Shown piece after piece: positions 27,227 through 34,772 of a DNA stretch of 64,000 nucleotides; the first letter of the stretch is position 1, and each line of letters opens with the position of its first letter. The notes beneath the pieces were generated by a model. It did no database searches and was not told the origin of the DNA. It saw only the letters and a program-made list of their open reading frames with translations. Location: positions 186,001 to 250,000 of the forward strand of contig NZ_JAUMKD010000007.1 of assembly GCF_030519475.1 (NCBI RefSeq), given 5' to 3'. Source of the stretch: Micromonospora sp. C28SCA-DRY-2 (GTDB lineage Bacteria > Actinomycetota > Actinomycetes > Mycobacteriales > Micromonosporaceae). The position numbers were made by a program, and so were the translations under genes.

Positions 27227-28228
27227 TCATTCGGCCGCCTCCCCGTCCCGGGCGCCGACCGGGATTTCGACGGTCGGGCGGTCGGCGGTCAGCCGGTCCG
27301 TGAAGGAGCCCGGCGGCGGGGTCACGCCGTGCTCGCGGCACCACGCGCCGGGTGGGCGCTCGGCCCGTCGGGGCCGGCCATCGGAGGGCTGCAACTGGGT
27401 CGGGATGGGCGGCAGGGGCGGCAGCTCCACGCCGGCTTGGGCCTCGGCCCGCAGCTCCTCGGCGTCCTTCTCCTCGGCCATCCCGATCGGCCCGATCCGC
27501 TGGGCGTTGAGGAACTGCCGGACCACCGGCTCGGTGCTGGACAGCAACATCTCCCGCGGCCCGAACATGGCCAGGTGCCCGTGGTAGATCAGCCCGATGT
27601 TGTCCGGCACGGTCCGGGCGGTGTTGATGTCGTGGGTGACGATCAGGAACGTCGCCTCGGTGCGCTGGTTGAGGTCGATGATCAACTGGTTAAGGTACGC
27701 GGTGCGCACCGGGTCGAGGCCGGAGTCCGGCTCGTCGAAGAGGACGATCTGCGGGTCGAGGACGAGCGCCCGGGCCAGCCCGGCGCGCTTGCGCATCCCG
27801 CCGGAGATCTCCCCGGGCAGCTTCCGCTCGGCGCCGGTCAGGCCGACCATCTCCAGCTTCTCGCCGACCACCGCCCGGATCTGCGCCTCGCTCTTGCGGG
27901 TGTGCTCGCGCAGCGGGAAGGCCACGTTGTCGTAGATGGTCATCGAGCCGAACAGGGCGCCGTCCTGGAACAGCACGCCGAACAGCTTGCGGACCTCGTA
28001 CAGGGCGCGCTCGGAGAGCCGGGGCAGGTTGTGGCCGGAGATCCAGATGTCGCCGCGGTCGGGCCGGAGCAGCCCGACCAGGGTCTTGAGGAAGACCGAC
28101 TTCCCGGTGCCGGACGGGCCCAGCAGCACCGAGATCTCGCCGGCCGGCAGCGTGAGGCTGACGTCCGACCAGACCGGCTGCCCGCCGAAGGACTTGGTCA
28201 GCCCCTGCACGGCCACCTCGACGCCCAC
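27227..28228 (-). CDS. mceG: Mce transporter ATPase (Mkl/MlaF type), 333 aa
   Basis: ATP-binding subunit that energises Mce lipid import. Walker A LLGPSGTGKSVFLKTLVG, signature EISGGMRKRAGLARALVLDP and Walker B IVLFDEPDSGLDP are all intact, and FGVLFQDGALFGSMTIYDNV is the Q-loop typical of Mkl. The C-terminal extension GPIGMAEEKDAEELRAEAQA matches mycobacterial MceG and is absent from Gram-negative MlaF. The GTG at 28228 has AGGAGAGGGG upstream and aligns with the MGVSIEV start of M. tuberculosis Mkl as I recall it; an ATG at 28264 is the alternative. It is first in the operon; in mycobacteria this gene is usually elsewhere in the genome. Confidence 0.92.
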   Translation of the reverse strand: MGVEVAVQGLTKSFGGQPVWSDVSLTLPAGEISVLLGPSGTGKSVFLKTLVGLLRPDRGDIWISGHNLPRLSERALYEVRKLFGVLFQDGALFGSMTIYDNVAFPLREHTRKSEAQIRAVVGEKLEMVGLTGAERKLPGEISGGMRKRAGLARALVLDPQIVLFDEPDSGLDPVRTAYLNQLIIDLNQRTEATFLIVTHDINTARTVPDNIGLIYHGHLAMFGPREMLLSSTEPVVRQFLNAQRIGPIGMAEEKDAEELRAEAQAGVELPPLPPIPTQLQPSDGRPRRAERPPGAWCREHGVTPPPGSFTDRLTADRPTVEIPVGARDGEAAE

Positions 28229-28337
28229 GCGGTCCCCTCTCCTCGGTGCTGCTACTTCGGACATCGCTGCGGCGCGGCGCGGTGTAACAGATTTCTCGCA
28301 ATTTCTTTTCGGTACGGCCGAGCTACTCGCGGTGAGC

Positions 28338-28366
28338 TAGGCAAATGCCGGTCGGCTCGATAGCGT
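28338..28366 (+). promoter_or_regulatory. Candidate sigD promoter
   Basis: TAGGCA (28338-28343) and TAGCGT (28361-28366), 17 bp apart, resemble a housekeeping promoter and would start transcription about 34 bases before the sigD ATG. No obvious promoter was recognised for the divergent mce operon in the 28229-28330 stretch. Confidence 0.4.
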
Positions 28367-28406
28367 GCGCGTTAACCGGCCGGTAACGAAGGTGCTCCGC
28401 GACGCG

Positions 28407-28988
28407 ATGACCACAACGATCGAGCCCGAACTCATCCGGCGGGCCGCAGAGGGCGACTCCAGGGCCATGGCGGCCCTGCTCACCGACGTGCGCCCGGGGC
28501 TGGTGCGGTACTGCCGGGCCCGGTTGGGGCGGATCGGCGGGGCGTACACCACGGCGGACGACGTGGCGCAGGAGATCTGCCTCGCCGTCCTGCGCGCGCT
28601 GCCCCGCTACCGCGACCAGGGCGCTCCGTTCTCCGCGTTCGTCTATGCCATCGCCGGGCACAAGGTGGCCGACGCGCAGCGCGCCGCGGCGCGGGCCGCC
28701 GCGGTCACCGCGGCCGCCGACGCCCCGCTCGACACCCCGGACGCGGAGCCCGGGCCGGAGCAGCAGGCCGTCGCCAGCGACCTCGCCCGCCGCCTGTCGG
28801 TGCTGCTGGACCGCCTGCCGGACGCGCAGCGGGAGATCGTCCTGCTCCGGGTGGCGGTCGGTCTCACCGCCGAGGAGGTCGGGGCGATCGTGGGCATGTC
28901 CGCCGCCGCCGTTCGGGTGGCCCAGTCCCGCGCCCTGGCCCGCCTCCGTACCCTGGCAGGCGACACACTGGACGAGGTGGCGGCATGA
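28407..28988 (+). CDS. sigD: ECF sigma factor, SigD/ShbA type, 193 aa
   Basis: Group IV sigma factor. Region 2 is about residues 10-90 (ELIRRAAEGDSRAMAALL to AGHKVADAQRAA), with DDVAQEICLAVLRALPRYRD as region 2.2-2.3. Region 4 is about 130-185 (LSVLLDRLPDAQREIVLLRV, EVGAIVGMSAAAVRVAQSRA). The sequence and the overlapping RsdA-like anti-sigma gene identify the SigD/ShbA group, which in Streptomyces drives the principal sigma gene and in mycobacteria responds to starvation. The ATG at 28407 fits homology better than the in-frame start at 28365. Its stop overlaps the next start (ATGA). Confidence 0.88.
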   Translation: MTTTIEPELIRRAAEGDSRAMAALLTDVRPGLVRYCRARLGRIGGAYTTADDVAQEICLAVLRALPRYRDQGAPFSAFVYAIAGHKVADAQRAAARAAAVTAAADAPLDTPDAEPGPEQQAVASDLARRLSVLLDRLPDAQREIVLLRVAVGLTAEEVGAIVGMSAAAVRVAQSRALARLRTLAGDTLDEVAA

Positions 28989-29788
28989 CCGAGCAGCGGC
29001 CCCAGGGGGGCGACGAGCTGGACCTGGCGACCATCGCCCGGGACGACCAGCTGCTCGACGCGCTCGGCCGGGGCGAGCCGGCGCCGGCCGGCGACGACGT
29101 CGCCGCGATGCTCGCCGCCTGGCGGGCCGACCTCGACAACGCCGACGACGAGCCGGTCCTGCGGCCCGCCGTGCAGCCGCCGCCAGCGGCGCCCGCGTCC
29201 CGGCCGGCGGCGTTCGGGCAGCGCGTGCTGCGCCTCGCGGCGGCCGTGGTCGTCCTGGTGGCCATCGCGACAGCGCTCGGCGTCGCCAGCCGCACCGCCG
29301 GGCCGAGCAGCCCACTCTGGTCGCTGACCAAGGTGCTGCACCCCCAGCAGGCGCAGGTACGCACCGTCGAGGACACCATCGACCGGGCTCGGGTCGCACT
29401 GTCGGCCGGTCGGCTGGCCGAGGCCGCGCAGCTCGTCGAGCAGGCGCGGGACGACCTCGCCGGGGTCGACGACCGGGCGCTGGCCACCCGGCTGCGCGCG
29501 GAACTCGACGCCCTGCACCGCGAGCTGCTGGCCGCGCTGACGCCGCCACCCGCCCCCGCCACGGCCGCTCCGGCGCCCGCACCCACCGATGGCGGGTCCG
29601 CCCCACCGGCCGCGCCCGGCCCGGTGGGCTCGCCGCCACCCGCGTCGCCGCCGGCCGCCGGGGAGCCGGATCCGCCCCGCGTCCTGCCGTTGCCGTCACT
29701 GCCCACCCTGCTGCCCAGCGAGGGCCTGCCGCCGCTGCTCCCGTCGCTGCCCGGGCTGCCGCTACCCACCGGCAACCCGCTGGGCTGA
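28985..29788 (+). CDS. rsdA: Anti-sigma-D factor RsdA-like, 267 aa
   Basis: Membrane-bound anti-sigma factor. The sigma-binding segment IARDDQLLDALGRGEPAP (residues 17-34) is the short RsdA-type motif. One membrane helix (RVLRLAAAVVVLVAIATALG, about 80-100) follows a Pro/Ala linker, so residues 1-79 are cytoplasmic. Outside the membrane lie a helical region (TVEDTIDRARVALSAGRLAE) and a Pro-rich tail of about 80 residues. Regulated proteolysis, as described for mycobacterial RsdA, would release SigD. Translation is coupled to sigD by ATGA. Confidence 0.87.
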   Translation: MTEQRPQGGDELDLATIARDDQLLDALGRGEPAPAGDDVAAMLAAWRADLDNADDEPVLRPAVQPPPAAPASRPAAFGQRVLRLAAAVVVLVAIATALGVASRTAGPSSPLWSLTKVLHPQQAQVRTVEDTIDRARVALSAGRLAEAAQLVEQARDDLAGVDDRALATRLRAELDALHRELLAALTPPPAPATAAPAPAPTDGGSAPPAAPGPVGSPPPASPPAAGEPDPPRVLPLPSLPTLLPSEGLPPLLPSLPGLPLPTGNPLG

Positions 29789-29962
29789 GCACGCTCGGCC
29801 CGGCGGCCACGTCCGGCCCGGTCCACGGCCCACGGTTCGGCGCCGGCACCCGCGGCCGGCACTCCTTCGGCTGATGTCGATTTGTCGGGTGTCGGACCGT
29901 GTCCGTCCGCTCACCGTTCGGCACAATCAGGAGCAGCCCTGACAGGACTCCCGGAGGTGCGC

Positions 29963-31219
29963 GTGGTGCGGCGTCGCGGCCGGCTGGCTCGGACGGTGCT
30001 GCGTGGGCTGCTGCTGATCGCGGGCGCCCTCGGCGCCTGGAGCGCGTACGACGCGGTCGTCGACGAGGCCGCGTACGCCGCCGGTCCCAGCGAGCCGTGT
30101 CCGCTCGGCGAGCTGCTCGACGGGGTGGGGACGATCCTCGGCGCCCCGCTGCCCGGCGCCGCGACCGCCGCGCCGGGCGGTCAGGAGGCAGCCGAGGGTA
30201 GGCCGCACCCCGGCACCGCCCAGCCACCCGCGCCCGCCGGGTCGGCGGCCCCGCCCCCGACTGGGCAGCGGTCGGTAACGGGCGCATCGCCGGCGGACGC
30301 ACCGGCGCCCGGCCGGGCGGCCGGGCCGGCCCGGGCCGTGCCGTCGGCCGACGACCCGAACGCCCCCGGCGCGCGTCGGGAGGGCGCCCGGCCGGGTGAG
30401 CGGACGCCGGCCAGGGCAGCTCCGGGCAGACCGGCGAGCGCCCTCCGCCCGCCGGCCCGGCCGGAGGTGGCACCCGCCCCCGGGACGCCGGTAGGGGACG
30501 CGCTGGCTCCGGTGCTCGGCCCGGCCAAGCCGATCGTGCGGGCCCTGGCGCCGGCGCTCGGCCCGGCCAAGCCGATCCTGGAGGCGCTGGCACCGGCGCT
30601 CGGCCCGACCCGACCGGTCCTGGAGGCGCTGGCACCGGCGCTCCGCCCGGCCAAGCCGGTCGTGGCGGCGCTCGCTCCGGCGCTCGACCTGGCGGAGCCG
30701 GTGGTCGGAGCCCTCGAACCGGTGCTGGACGTGGCCGAGCCGGTGGTGGACGCGCTCGCCCCGGTACTCGACGTGGCCCAGCCCGGCGTCGGCGGGCCGA
30801 CCGGTCCCCCGACCCCACCCCAGAGCGTCACCGGCGTCCGGTCCCCGGCGACCGCACCCGCACCGGCCGCCACCGCGCCGACCAGGACCACCCAAACCGC
30901 ACCCCCGGCGCCGGTCGACACCGGCGCGTGGTGGCCCGCCGCGACCTCCCGGCCGTCCGGTGCCGACCAGCCGGCCAGCGACGACGCCGCGGCGGGTCGC
31001 CACCGTCCGCCGGCCGGCGATCCGGGCCGCGCCCACCGCGAGGCGCCCGCCGGCTGCGGCAACACGGCCGGCACGGCCAGCGCGGGCGCCTGGTCCGGCG
31101 CCGCCGAGGGCCCCCTGCCCTGGGCCTGGCAACCGCAGCTCTGGCCGCAGGACGGTCACCCGGCCCGCAGCGACGAGCTGACCCACCGGACGAGCCGACC
31201 GGAGACCAGACCGGCCTGA
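29963..31219 (+). CDS. Exported Ala/Pro-rich protein with seven 14-residue repeats, 418 aa
   Basis: Unrecognised protein. A basic N-terminus (VVRRRGRLARTVLRG) and a hydrophobic stretch (LLLIAGALGAWSAYDAVV) look like a signal peptide or anchor, with possible cleavage after AAYA. A mature part with CPLGELLDGVGTILG leads to a disordered Ala/Pro/Gly/Arg region, then seven tandem repeats of the type ILEALAPALGPAKP, then a Thr/Pro/Ala-rich tail ending near PWAWQPQLWPQ. Two Cys (CPLGEL and AGCGN) are far apart. Either GTG at 29963 or 29966 could start; both follow CGGAGG. It lies downstream of sigD-rsdA in the same direction, after a 174-base gap. A role in the cell surface is a guess. Confidence 0.65.
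   Translation: MVRRRGRLARTVLRGLLLIAGALGAWSAYDAVVDEAAYAAGPSEPCPLGELLDGVGTILGAPLPGAATAAPGGQEAAEGRPHPGTAQPPAPAGSAAPPPTGQRSVTGASPADAPAPGRAAGPARAVPSADDPNAPGARREGARPGERTPARAAPGRPASALRPPARPEVAPAPGTPVGDALAPVLGPAKPIVRALAPALGPAKPILEALAPALGPTRPVLEALAPALRPAKPVVAALAPALDLAEPVVGALEPVLDVAEPVVDALAPVLDVAQPGVGGPTGPPTPPQSVTGVRSPATAPAPAATAPTRTTQTAPPAPVDTGAWWPAATSRPSGADQPASDDAAAGRHRPPAGDPGRAHREAPAGCGNTAGTASAGAWSGAAEGPLPWAWQPQLWPQDGHPARSDELTHRTSRPETRPA
30491..30784 (+). repeat. Seven 42-bp tandem coding repeats
   Basis: In-frame units of exactly 42 bases encode variants of [VI][VL]xALAPALGPAKP. The first four keep LGPAKP, LGPTRP or LRPAKP. The last three shift to acidic LDLAEP, LDVAEP and LDVAQP, so the repeat changes charge from basic to acidic along the array. 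The pattern predicts a short helix plus Pro turn repeated seven times. Confidence 0.9.
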
Positions 31220-31519
31220 CGGCCACCCGGTCGGGCAGCACCCGAGGGCGCTGACCGGGCGACCGGCACTCCTGCCGGCCCCGCTCCGCACCCCGTCGTC
31301 GCCGCCCGACCGCGGCACAGGACGCACGGGGTGGGCGCTCGACGGGCCTTGCGGATCGGTCCGGTCGGCCCACCCACCGGCCCGGCGCACGATGCGCCCG
31401 GTCGGCCACACCGCCACGAACCGGGTGCCGACACCCGACTCCCGCGGCCACGAAAGACCTGCTCCACCGCAACTCCGTCGCGCGGGCTCAGCCACCCGCG
31501 CACCTGGGAAGGAGAGCTC
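31220..31519. other. 300-base stretch without a recognised gene
   Basis: GC-rich DNA between the repeat protein and the GNAT gene. An open frame in register with the GNAT gene spans 31331-31519, but its composition (Pro, Arg and His rich, no motif) is not protein-like. The only clear signal is the AAGGAGAG ribosome binding site at its right edge. Confidence 0.4.
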
Positions 31520-32104
31520 GTGAAGAAGACCCTGCCGGTCGCCCGCGCCCGCTGGTGCGACATCGCCGACATCGTCGACCTGGTTGCCGGCGCACTGGCC
31601 CGCACCGACACCGGCGCCTGGCTCGTGCCCGACGTCCACCGCCGACGTCGGGTGCTGGCCGCCGTCACCCGGATCTGGACCGAGCACGCGCTGCTCTTCG
31701 GCGAGGCGTACCTGGCCAGCGACCGCTCCGCCGCCGCCGTCTGGTTCCACCGGTACGGCCCGATCCCGCCGCCGCCCGGCTACGGCGAGCGGCTCGCCGT
31801 CGCCTGCGGCGACTACCTGGACCGGTTCCTGCTCCTCGACGAGGTCCTCGCCGACCGGCGGCCCACCGGCCCGCACAACCACCTGGCGTTCTTCGCGGTC
31901 GCACCCGAGCCACGTCGCGGCGACCGGTCCGGCACGCTGCTCGCCGGCAGTCACGCCCGGATGGACGCCAGCCTGCTGCCCTCGTACACGGAGGCGACGA
32001 CGCTCGCCGAGCGGGACCTGTACGCCCGGCACGGTTACGTCGCGCACGGATCGTTCACGCTGCCCGACGGCACCACGGCGTACCCGATGTGGCACCGGCC
32101 GTGA
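31520..32104 (+). CDS. GNAT family N-acetyltransferase, 194 aa
   Basis: Acetyltransferase of the fungal-type/actinobacterial GNAT subgroup. It keeps NHLAFFAVAPEPRRGDRSGT (the acetyl-CoA-binding loop begins here) and LLPSYTEATTLAERDLYARH with GYVAHGSFTLPDGTTAYPM at the C-terminus, a pattern common to this subgroup. The N-terminal half is helical with VRARW-like features. The GTG start follows AAGGAGAG. The acceptor is unknown. The gene ends at a perfect hairpin shared with the convergent YdeI gene. Confidence 0.82.
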   Translation: MKKTLPVARARWCDIADIVDLVAGALARTDTGAWLVPDVHRRRRVLAAVTRIWTEHALLFGEAYLASDRSAAAVWFHRYGPIPPPPGYGERLAVACGDYLDRFLLLDEVLADRRPTGPHNHLAFFAVAPEPRRGDRSGTLLAGSHARMDASLLPSYTEATTLAERDLYARHGYVAHGSFTLPDGTTAYPMWHRP

Positions 32105-32142
32105 CGGCCGCCGGTGGGTCCGGGCGGGCCCACCGGCGGCCG
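32105..32142. terminator. Bidirectional terminator hairpin
   Basis: Perfect 14-base stem CGGCCGCCGGTGGG with a 10-base loop, exactly between the stops of the convergent GNAT and YdeI genes. There is no U tract, as is usual in actinobacteria. Confidence 0.65.
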
Positions 32143-32150
32143 ACCGGCGC

Positions 32151-32723
32151 TCACCGCGCCGGCCCGCCCGCGGCCTCCAGGCCGGCGAGGGCCCGCCGCA
32201 GCGCCCCGGCCCGGGCCGCCGGGGTGCGCGCCTTGAGCAGCGGCAGGAACACCGCGTACCGGTCGCTGCGGCCGAGCGCCCGGTAGGCCGCGCGGGCGCG
32301 GTCGTTCGCCGCCAGCGCCGCGGCCAGGTCGTCGGGTACGGCGGCGCTGCGCTGCGGCGCGTACGCCGCCGCCCAGCGACCGTCGGCCCGCGCCGCCGCG
32401 ACCTGGGCCCGGCCGGCGGGGCGCATCCGCCCGGCGGCCTCGAGCGCGGCGACCCGTTCGACGTTGACCCGGGACCAGGGACTGCCGGGCCGGCGCGGCG
32501 AGTAGCGCTGGAGGAAGTGCGTGTCGTCCAGGCGGCGGCGGTGGCTGTCGATCCAGCCGTGGCAGATGGCCACGTCGCCGGCCTCGGTGGCGGTCATGGT
32601 GCCCGCGCCGCTGCCCTTGCGGGCGATGGCCAGCCAGACGGCGGACCGGCTGGTGCCGTGCGCGGCGAGCCACCGGTCCCACTCGTCGACATCGGCGCAG
32701 CGGAGGATGTCGGCGTCGTCCAC
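32151..32723 (-). CDS. YdeI/OmpD-associated family protein, 190 aa
   Basis: Soluble protein of the YdeI/bacteriocin-protection (OmdA) group. It starts with VDEWDRWLAAHGTSRSAVWL, continues with the family block GDVAICHGWIDSHRRRLDDT and HFLQRYSPRRPGSPWSRVN, and ends in the C-terminal helical repeat with LPLLKARTPAARAG. Some family members protect against bacteriocins or bind DNA-related targets, but the mechanism is unknown. The GTG lies four bases after the stop of the upstream VOC gene with GGAGGGAG before it, so the two are cotranscribed. Confidence 0.85.
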   Translation of the reverse strand: MDDADILRCADVDEWDRWLAAHGTSRSAVWLAIARKGSGAGTMTATEAGDVAICHGWIDSHRRRLDDTHFLQRYSPRRPGSPWSRVNVERVAALEAAGRMRPAGRAQVAAARADGRWAAAYAPQRSAAVPDDLAAALAANDRARAAYRALGRSDRYAVFLPLLKARTPAARAGALRRALAGLEAAGGPAR

Positions 32724-32727
32724 GGGC

Positions 32728-33138
32728 TCACTCCCTCCCGTCGACGATCTCGACGTAGTGCGGGTTGTACATCACGCCGAGCAGGTTGCCGAACGGGTCG
32801 ACCACGGTGGCGGTGACGAAGCCCGCGCCCCGGTCCCGCGGCGGCTCGTGCTCGGTGGCGCCCATCGCGAGCAGCCGCGCGACCATGCCGGGCACGTCGT
32901 CGACGTGCCAGTAGAGGACGACGCCGCCCGGACCGGCGGCCGCACCCGGCGGCCGGTAGCGGCTGTCGATCAGGCCGAGTTCGTCCTGGTGGTCGCCGAG
33001 TCGCCATTCGGCGTAGCCGTCACGCAGGAAGTACGGCTCGAAGCCGATCAGTTCGCTGTACCGGGCCTTCGCCGCCGGCCAGTCCGCGGCCCAGTAGCTG
33101 ACGTTGGCCATGCCCCGCAGTTTCGGTGTCTCCGTCAT
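32728..33138 (-). CDS. VOC family (glyoxalase/bleomycin resistance-like) protein, 136 aa
   Basis: Vicinal-oxygen-chelate protein. It shows two beta-alpha-beta-beta-beta units: ANVSYWAADWPAAKARYSEL at the start, VVLYWHVDDVPGMVARLLAM in the middle, and TATVVDPFGNLLGVMYNPHY at the end. The ATG at 33138 is seven bases after a minus-strand TAGCGT (33151-33146), a leaderless arrangement that excludes the in-frame GTG at 33147. It is the first gene of a two-gene operon with the YdeI gene and is divergent from a WYL regulator whose likely operator lies between them. Confidence 0.86.
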   Translation of the reverse strand: MTETPKLRGMANVSYWAADWPAAKARYSELIGFEPYFLRDGYAEWRLGDHQDELGLIDSRYRPPGAAAGPGGVVLYWHVDDVPGMVARLLAMGATEHEPPRDRGAGFVTATVVDPFGNLLGVMYNPHYVEIVDGRE

Positions 33139-33160
33139 GCCCCTCACGCTAGGAGGTGTT

Positions 33161-33179
33161 GAGGAACGATCGGTTCCTC
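33161..33179. promoter_or_regulatory. Palindromic operator between VOC and WYL genes
   Basis: GAGGAAC-GATCG-GTTCCTC has perfect 7-base arms around a 5-base centre. It covers the region just upstream of the VOC -10 and 22 bases before the WYL regulator start, so one bound regulator could control both directions. Confidence 0.6.
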
Positions 33180-33200
33180 GATCTGACGCAGAATCGGGGA

Positions 33201-34154
33201 ATGTTGGAAACCTCGGCGCGACTGCTGCGCCTGCTCTCGTTGTTGCAGCAGCGGCGGGACTGGTCCGGCGCGGAGCTGGCCGGCCGGCTGCGGGTCACCA
33301 CCCGGACGGTGCGCAACGACGTCGACCGGCTGCGGCAGCTCGGCTACCAGGTGGACTCGACCACCGGGCCGGCCGGCGGCTACCGGCTGGGTGCGGGCAA
33401 CGCGCTGCCGCCGCTGCTGCTCGACGACGACGAGGCGGTGGCGGTCGCGGTGGGGCTGCGCGCCGCGGCGGCGGGCACTGTCACCGGCCTGGAGGACGTG
33501 TCGCTGCGGGCGCTGACCAAGCTGGAGCGGACGCTGCCGGCGCGGCTACGGCCGCGGGTGGACGCCCTGCGCGGGACGACGGTGTCGGCGGCCGGCGGCG
33601 GGCCGACGGTCGACGCCGACACGTTGACCACGATCGCGGCGGCCGCGCACGACCACGAGCGGCTCCGGTTCCGCTACGTGGGCCACGACGGGCAGAGCAG
33701 CGAGCGCGACGTCGAGCCGCACACCCTCGTCTACACCGGCCGCCGCTGGTACCTGCTGGCCTGGGACACCGACCGGCGGGACTGGCGCACCTTCCGCGCC
33801 GACCGGATCCGGCCGCTGCCGCCGGCCGGGCCGCGGTTCGTGCCGCGCGAGCCGCCCGGTGGCGACGCCGCCGCGCACGTGCTGCGTGGTGTCCGGTCGG
33901 AGGTGTGGAGGTACCAGGCGCGGATCCGGGTGCACGCGCCGGCCGCGGTGGTGGCCGAACGCAGCACCACCACCTCGGGGCAGGTCGTCCCGCTCGACGA
34001 CGGCACGTGCGAGCTGGTCACCGGCACCGACTCGCTCACCGACCTGGCCACCTACCTGGCCAAGTTCGAGGTGCCGTTCACCGTGCTGGAGCCGCCCGAG
34101 CTGCGCGAGGCGCTGCGCGAGTTGGCCGCCCGCTACCTCGCGGCCGCCGGGTGA
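33201..34154 (+). CDS. YafY-type HTH and WYL domain transcriptional regulator, 317 aa
   Basis: DNA-binding regulator. The N-terminal winged HTH (residues 1-60) contains WSGAELAGRLRVTTRTVRND and VDRLRQLGYQVDSTTGPAGG. The WYL domain (about 135-215) has the characteristic RLRFRYVGHDG, GRRWYLLAWDTDRRDWRTF and RADRIRPL blocks. A C-terminal WCX-like domain follows. WYL regulators commonly control an adjacent divergent gene, which here is the VOC-YdeI operon. ATG at 33201 is preceded by CGGGGA; the start at 33156 would place coding sequence through the operator. Confidence 0.9.
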   Translation: MLETSARLLRLLSLLQQRRDWSGAELAGRLRVTTRTVRNDVDRLRQLGYQVDSTTGPAGGYRLGAGNALPPLLLDDDEAVAVAVGLRAAAAGTVTGLEDVSLRALTKLERTLPARLRPRVDALRGTTVSAAGGGPTVDADTLTTIAAAAHDHERLRFRYVGHDGQSSERDVEPHTLVYTGRRWYLLAWDTDRRDWRTFRADRIRPLPPAGPRFVPREPPGGDAAAHVLRGVRSEVWRYQARIRVHAPAAVVAERSTTTSGQVVPLDDGTCELVTGTDSLTDLATYLAKFEVPFTVLEPPELREALRELAARYLAAAG

Positions 34155-34265
34155 GGGCGGCGCACCGATACAGCGGGTTCCGGCGGGGCGCACCGGCCGC
34201 GCGGGCCGTTTGCCGGGCGGGCACGCGGGTAGACGCCGCTGTCCACGCAGAGAAAGGCCCGGCAG

Positions 34266-34772
34266 GTGGAGAACAGCGAGTTCATCGACTCGGTGGCGCG
34301 ACGCTTGCGTACCTCACCCGAGCAGGCGACCGCCATCACCCGCGCCACGCTCACGACCCTCGCCGAGCGGATCGACGGGGGCGAGGCGCGGGACCTGTCC
34401 GCCCGGCTCCCCGAGGGGCTGCGGGCCTACGCGTTCGCGCCCCGGGACAAGGCCCAGCGGTTCGGGCTGGACGCCTTCGTGCAGCAGGTCAGCGGCCGGG
34501 CGGAGGTGGACGGCGACCTGGCGAAGGCGGGGATGCGCGCGGTGTTCGACACCCTCCGCGAGGCCATCCCGCCGGGCGAGTACGACGACGTCGTCACCCA
34601 CCTGCCCGCGGAGTTCTGGGACTCACCGACTCGGCGGCCCGCTACGACGGGGAGACCCGCCGCGGCTGACCCGTACCCGCGCCGGTTCGGGGGTCGGCGG
34701 CTCAGCGGAGCTTGGGGTCGAGGGCCTCGCGGACCGCCTCGCCGAGCATCACGAAGCTCAGCACGGCGGTGA
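34266..34772 (+). CDS. DUF2267 domain protein, probable frameshift near its 3' end
   Basis: Helical DUF2267 protein. FIDSVARRLRTSPEQATAIT, LTTLAERIDGGEARDLSARL, GLDAFVQQVSGRAEVD and MRAVFDTLREAIPPGEYDDV match the two-repeat family pattern. After EFWD (codon at 34620) the continuing frame becomes a basic Pro/Arg tail that runs 71 bases into the convergent permease gene. In the -1 frame the next codons read LTDSAARYDGETRRG and stop at 34669. Adding one base after 34622 would restore that natural end, so a one-base deletion (mutation or sequencing error) is likely. The GTG start follows AGAAAGG. The family role is unknown. Confidence 0.6.
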   Translation: MENSEFIDSVARRLRTSPEQATAITRATLTTLAERIDGGEARDLSARLPEGLRAYAFAPRDKAQRFGLDAFVQQVSGRAEVDGDLAKAGMRAVFDTLREAIPPGEYDDVVTHLPAEFWDSPTRRPATTGRPAAADPYPRRFGGRRLSGAWGRGPRGPPRRASRSSARR

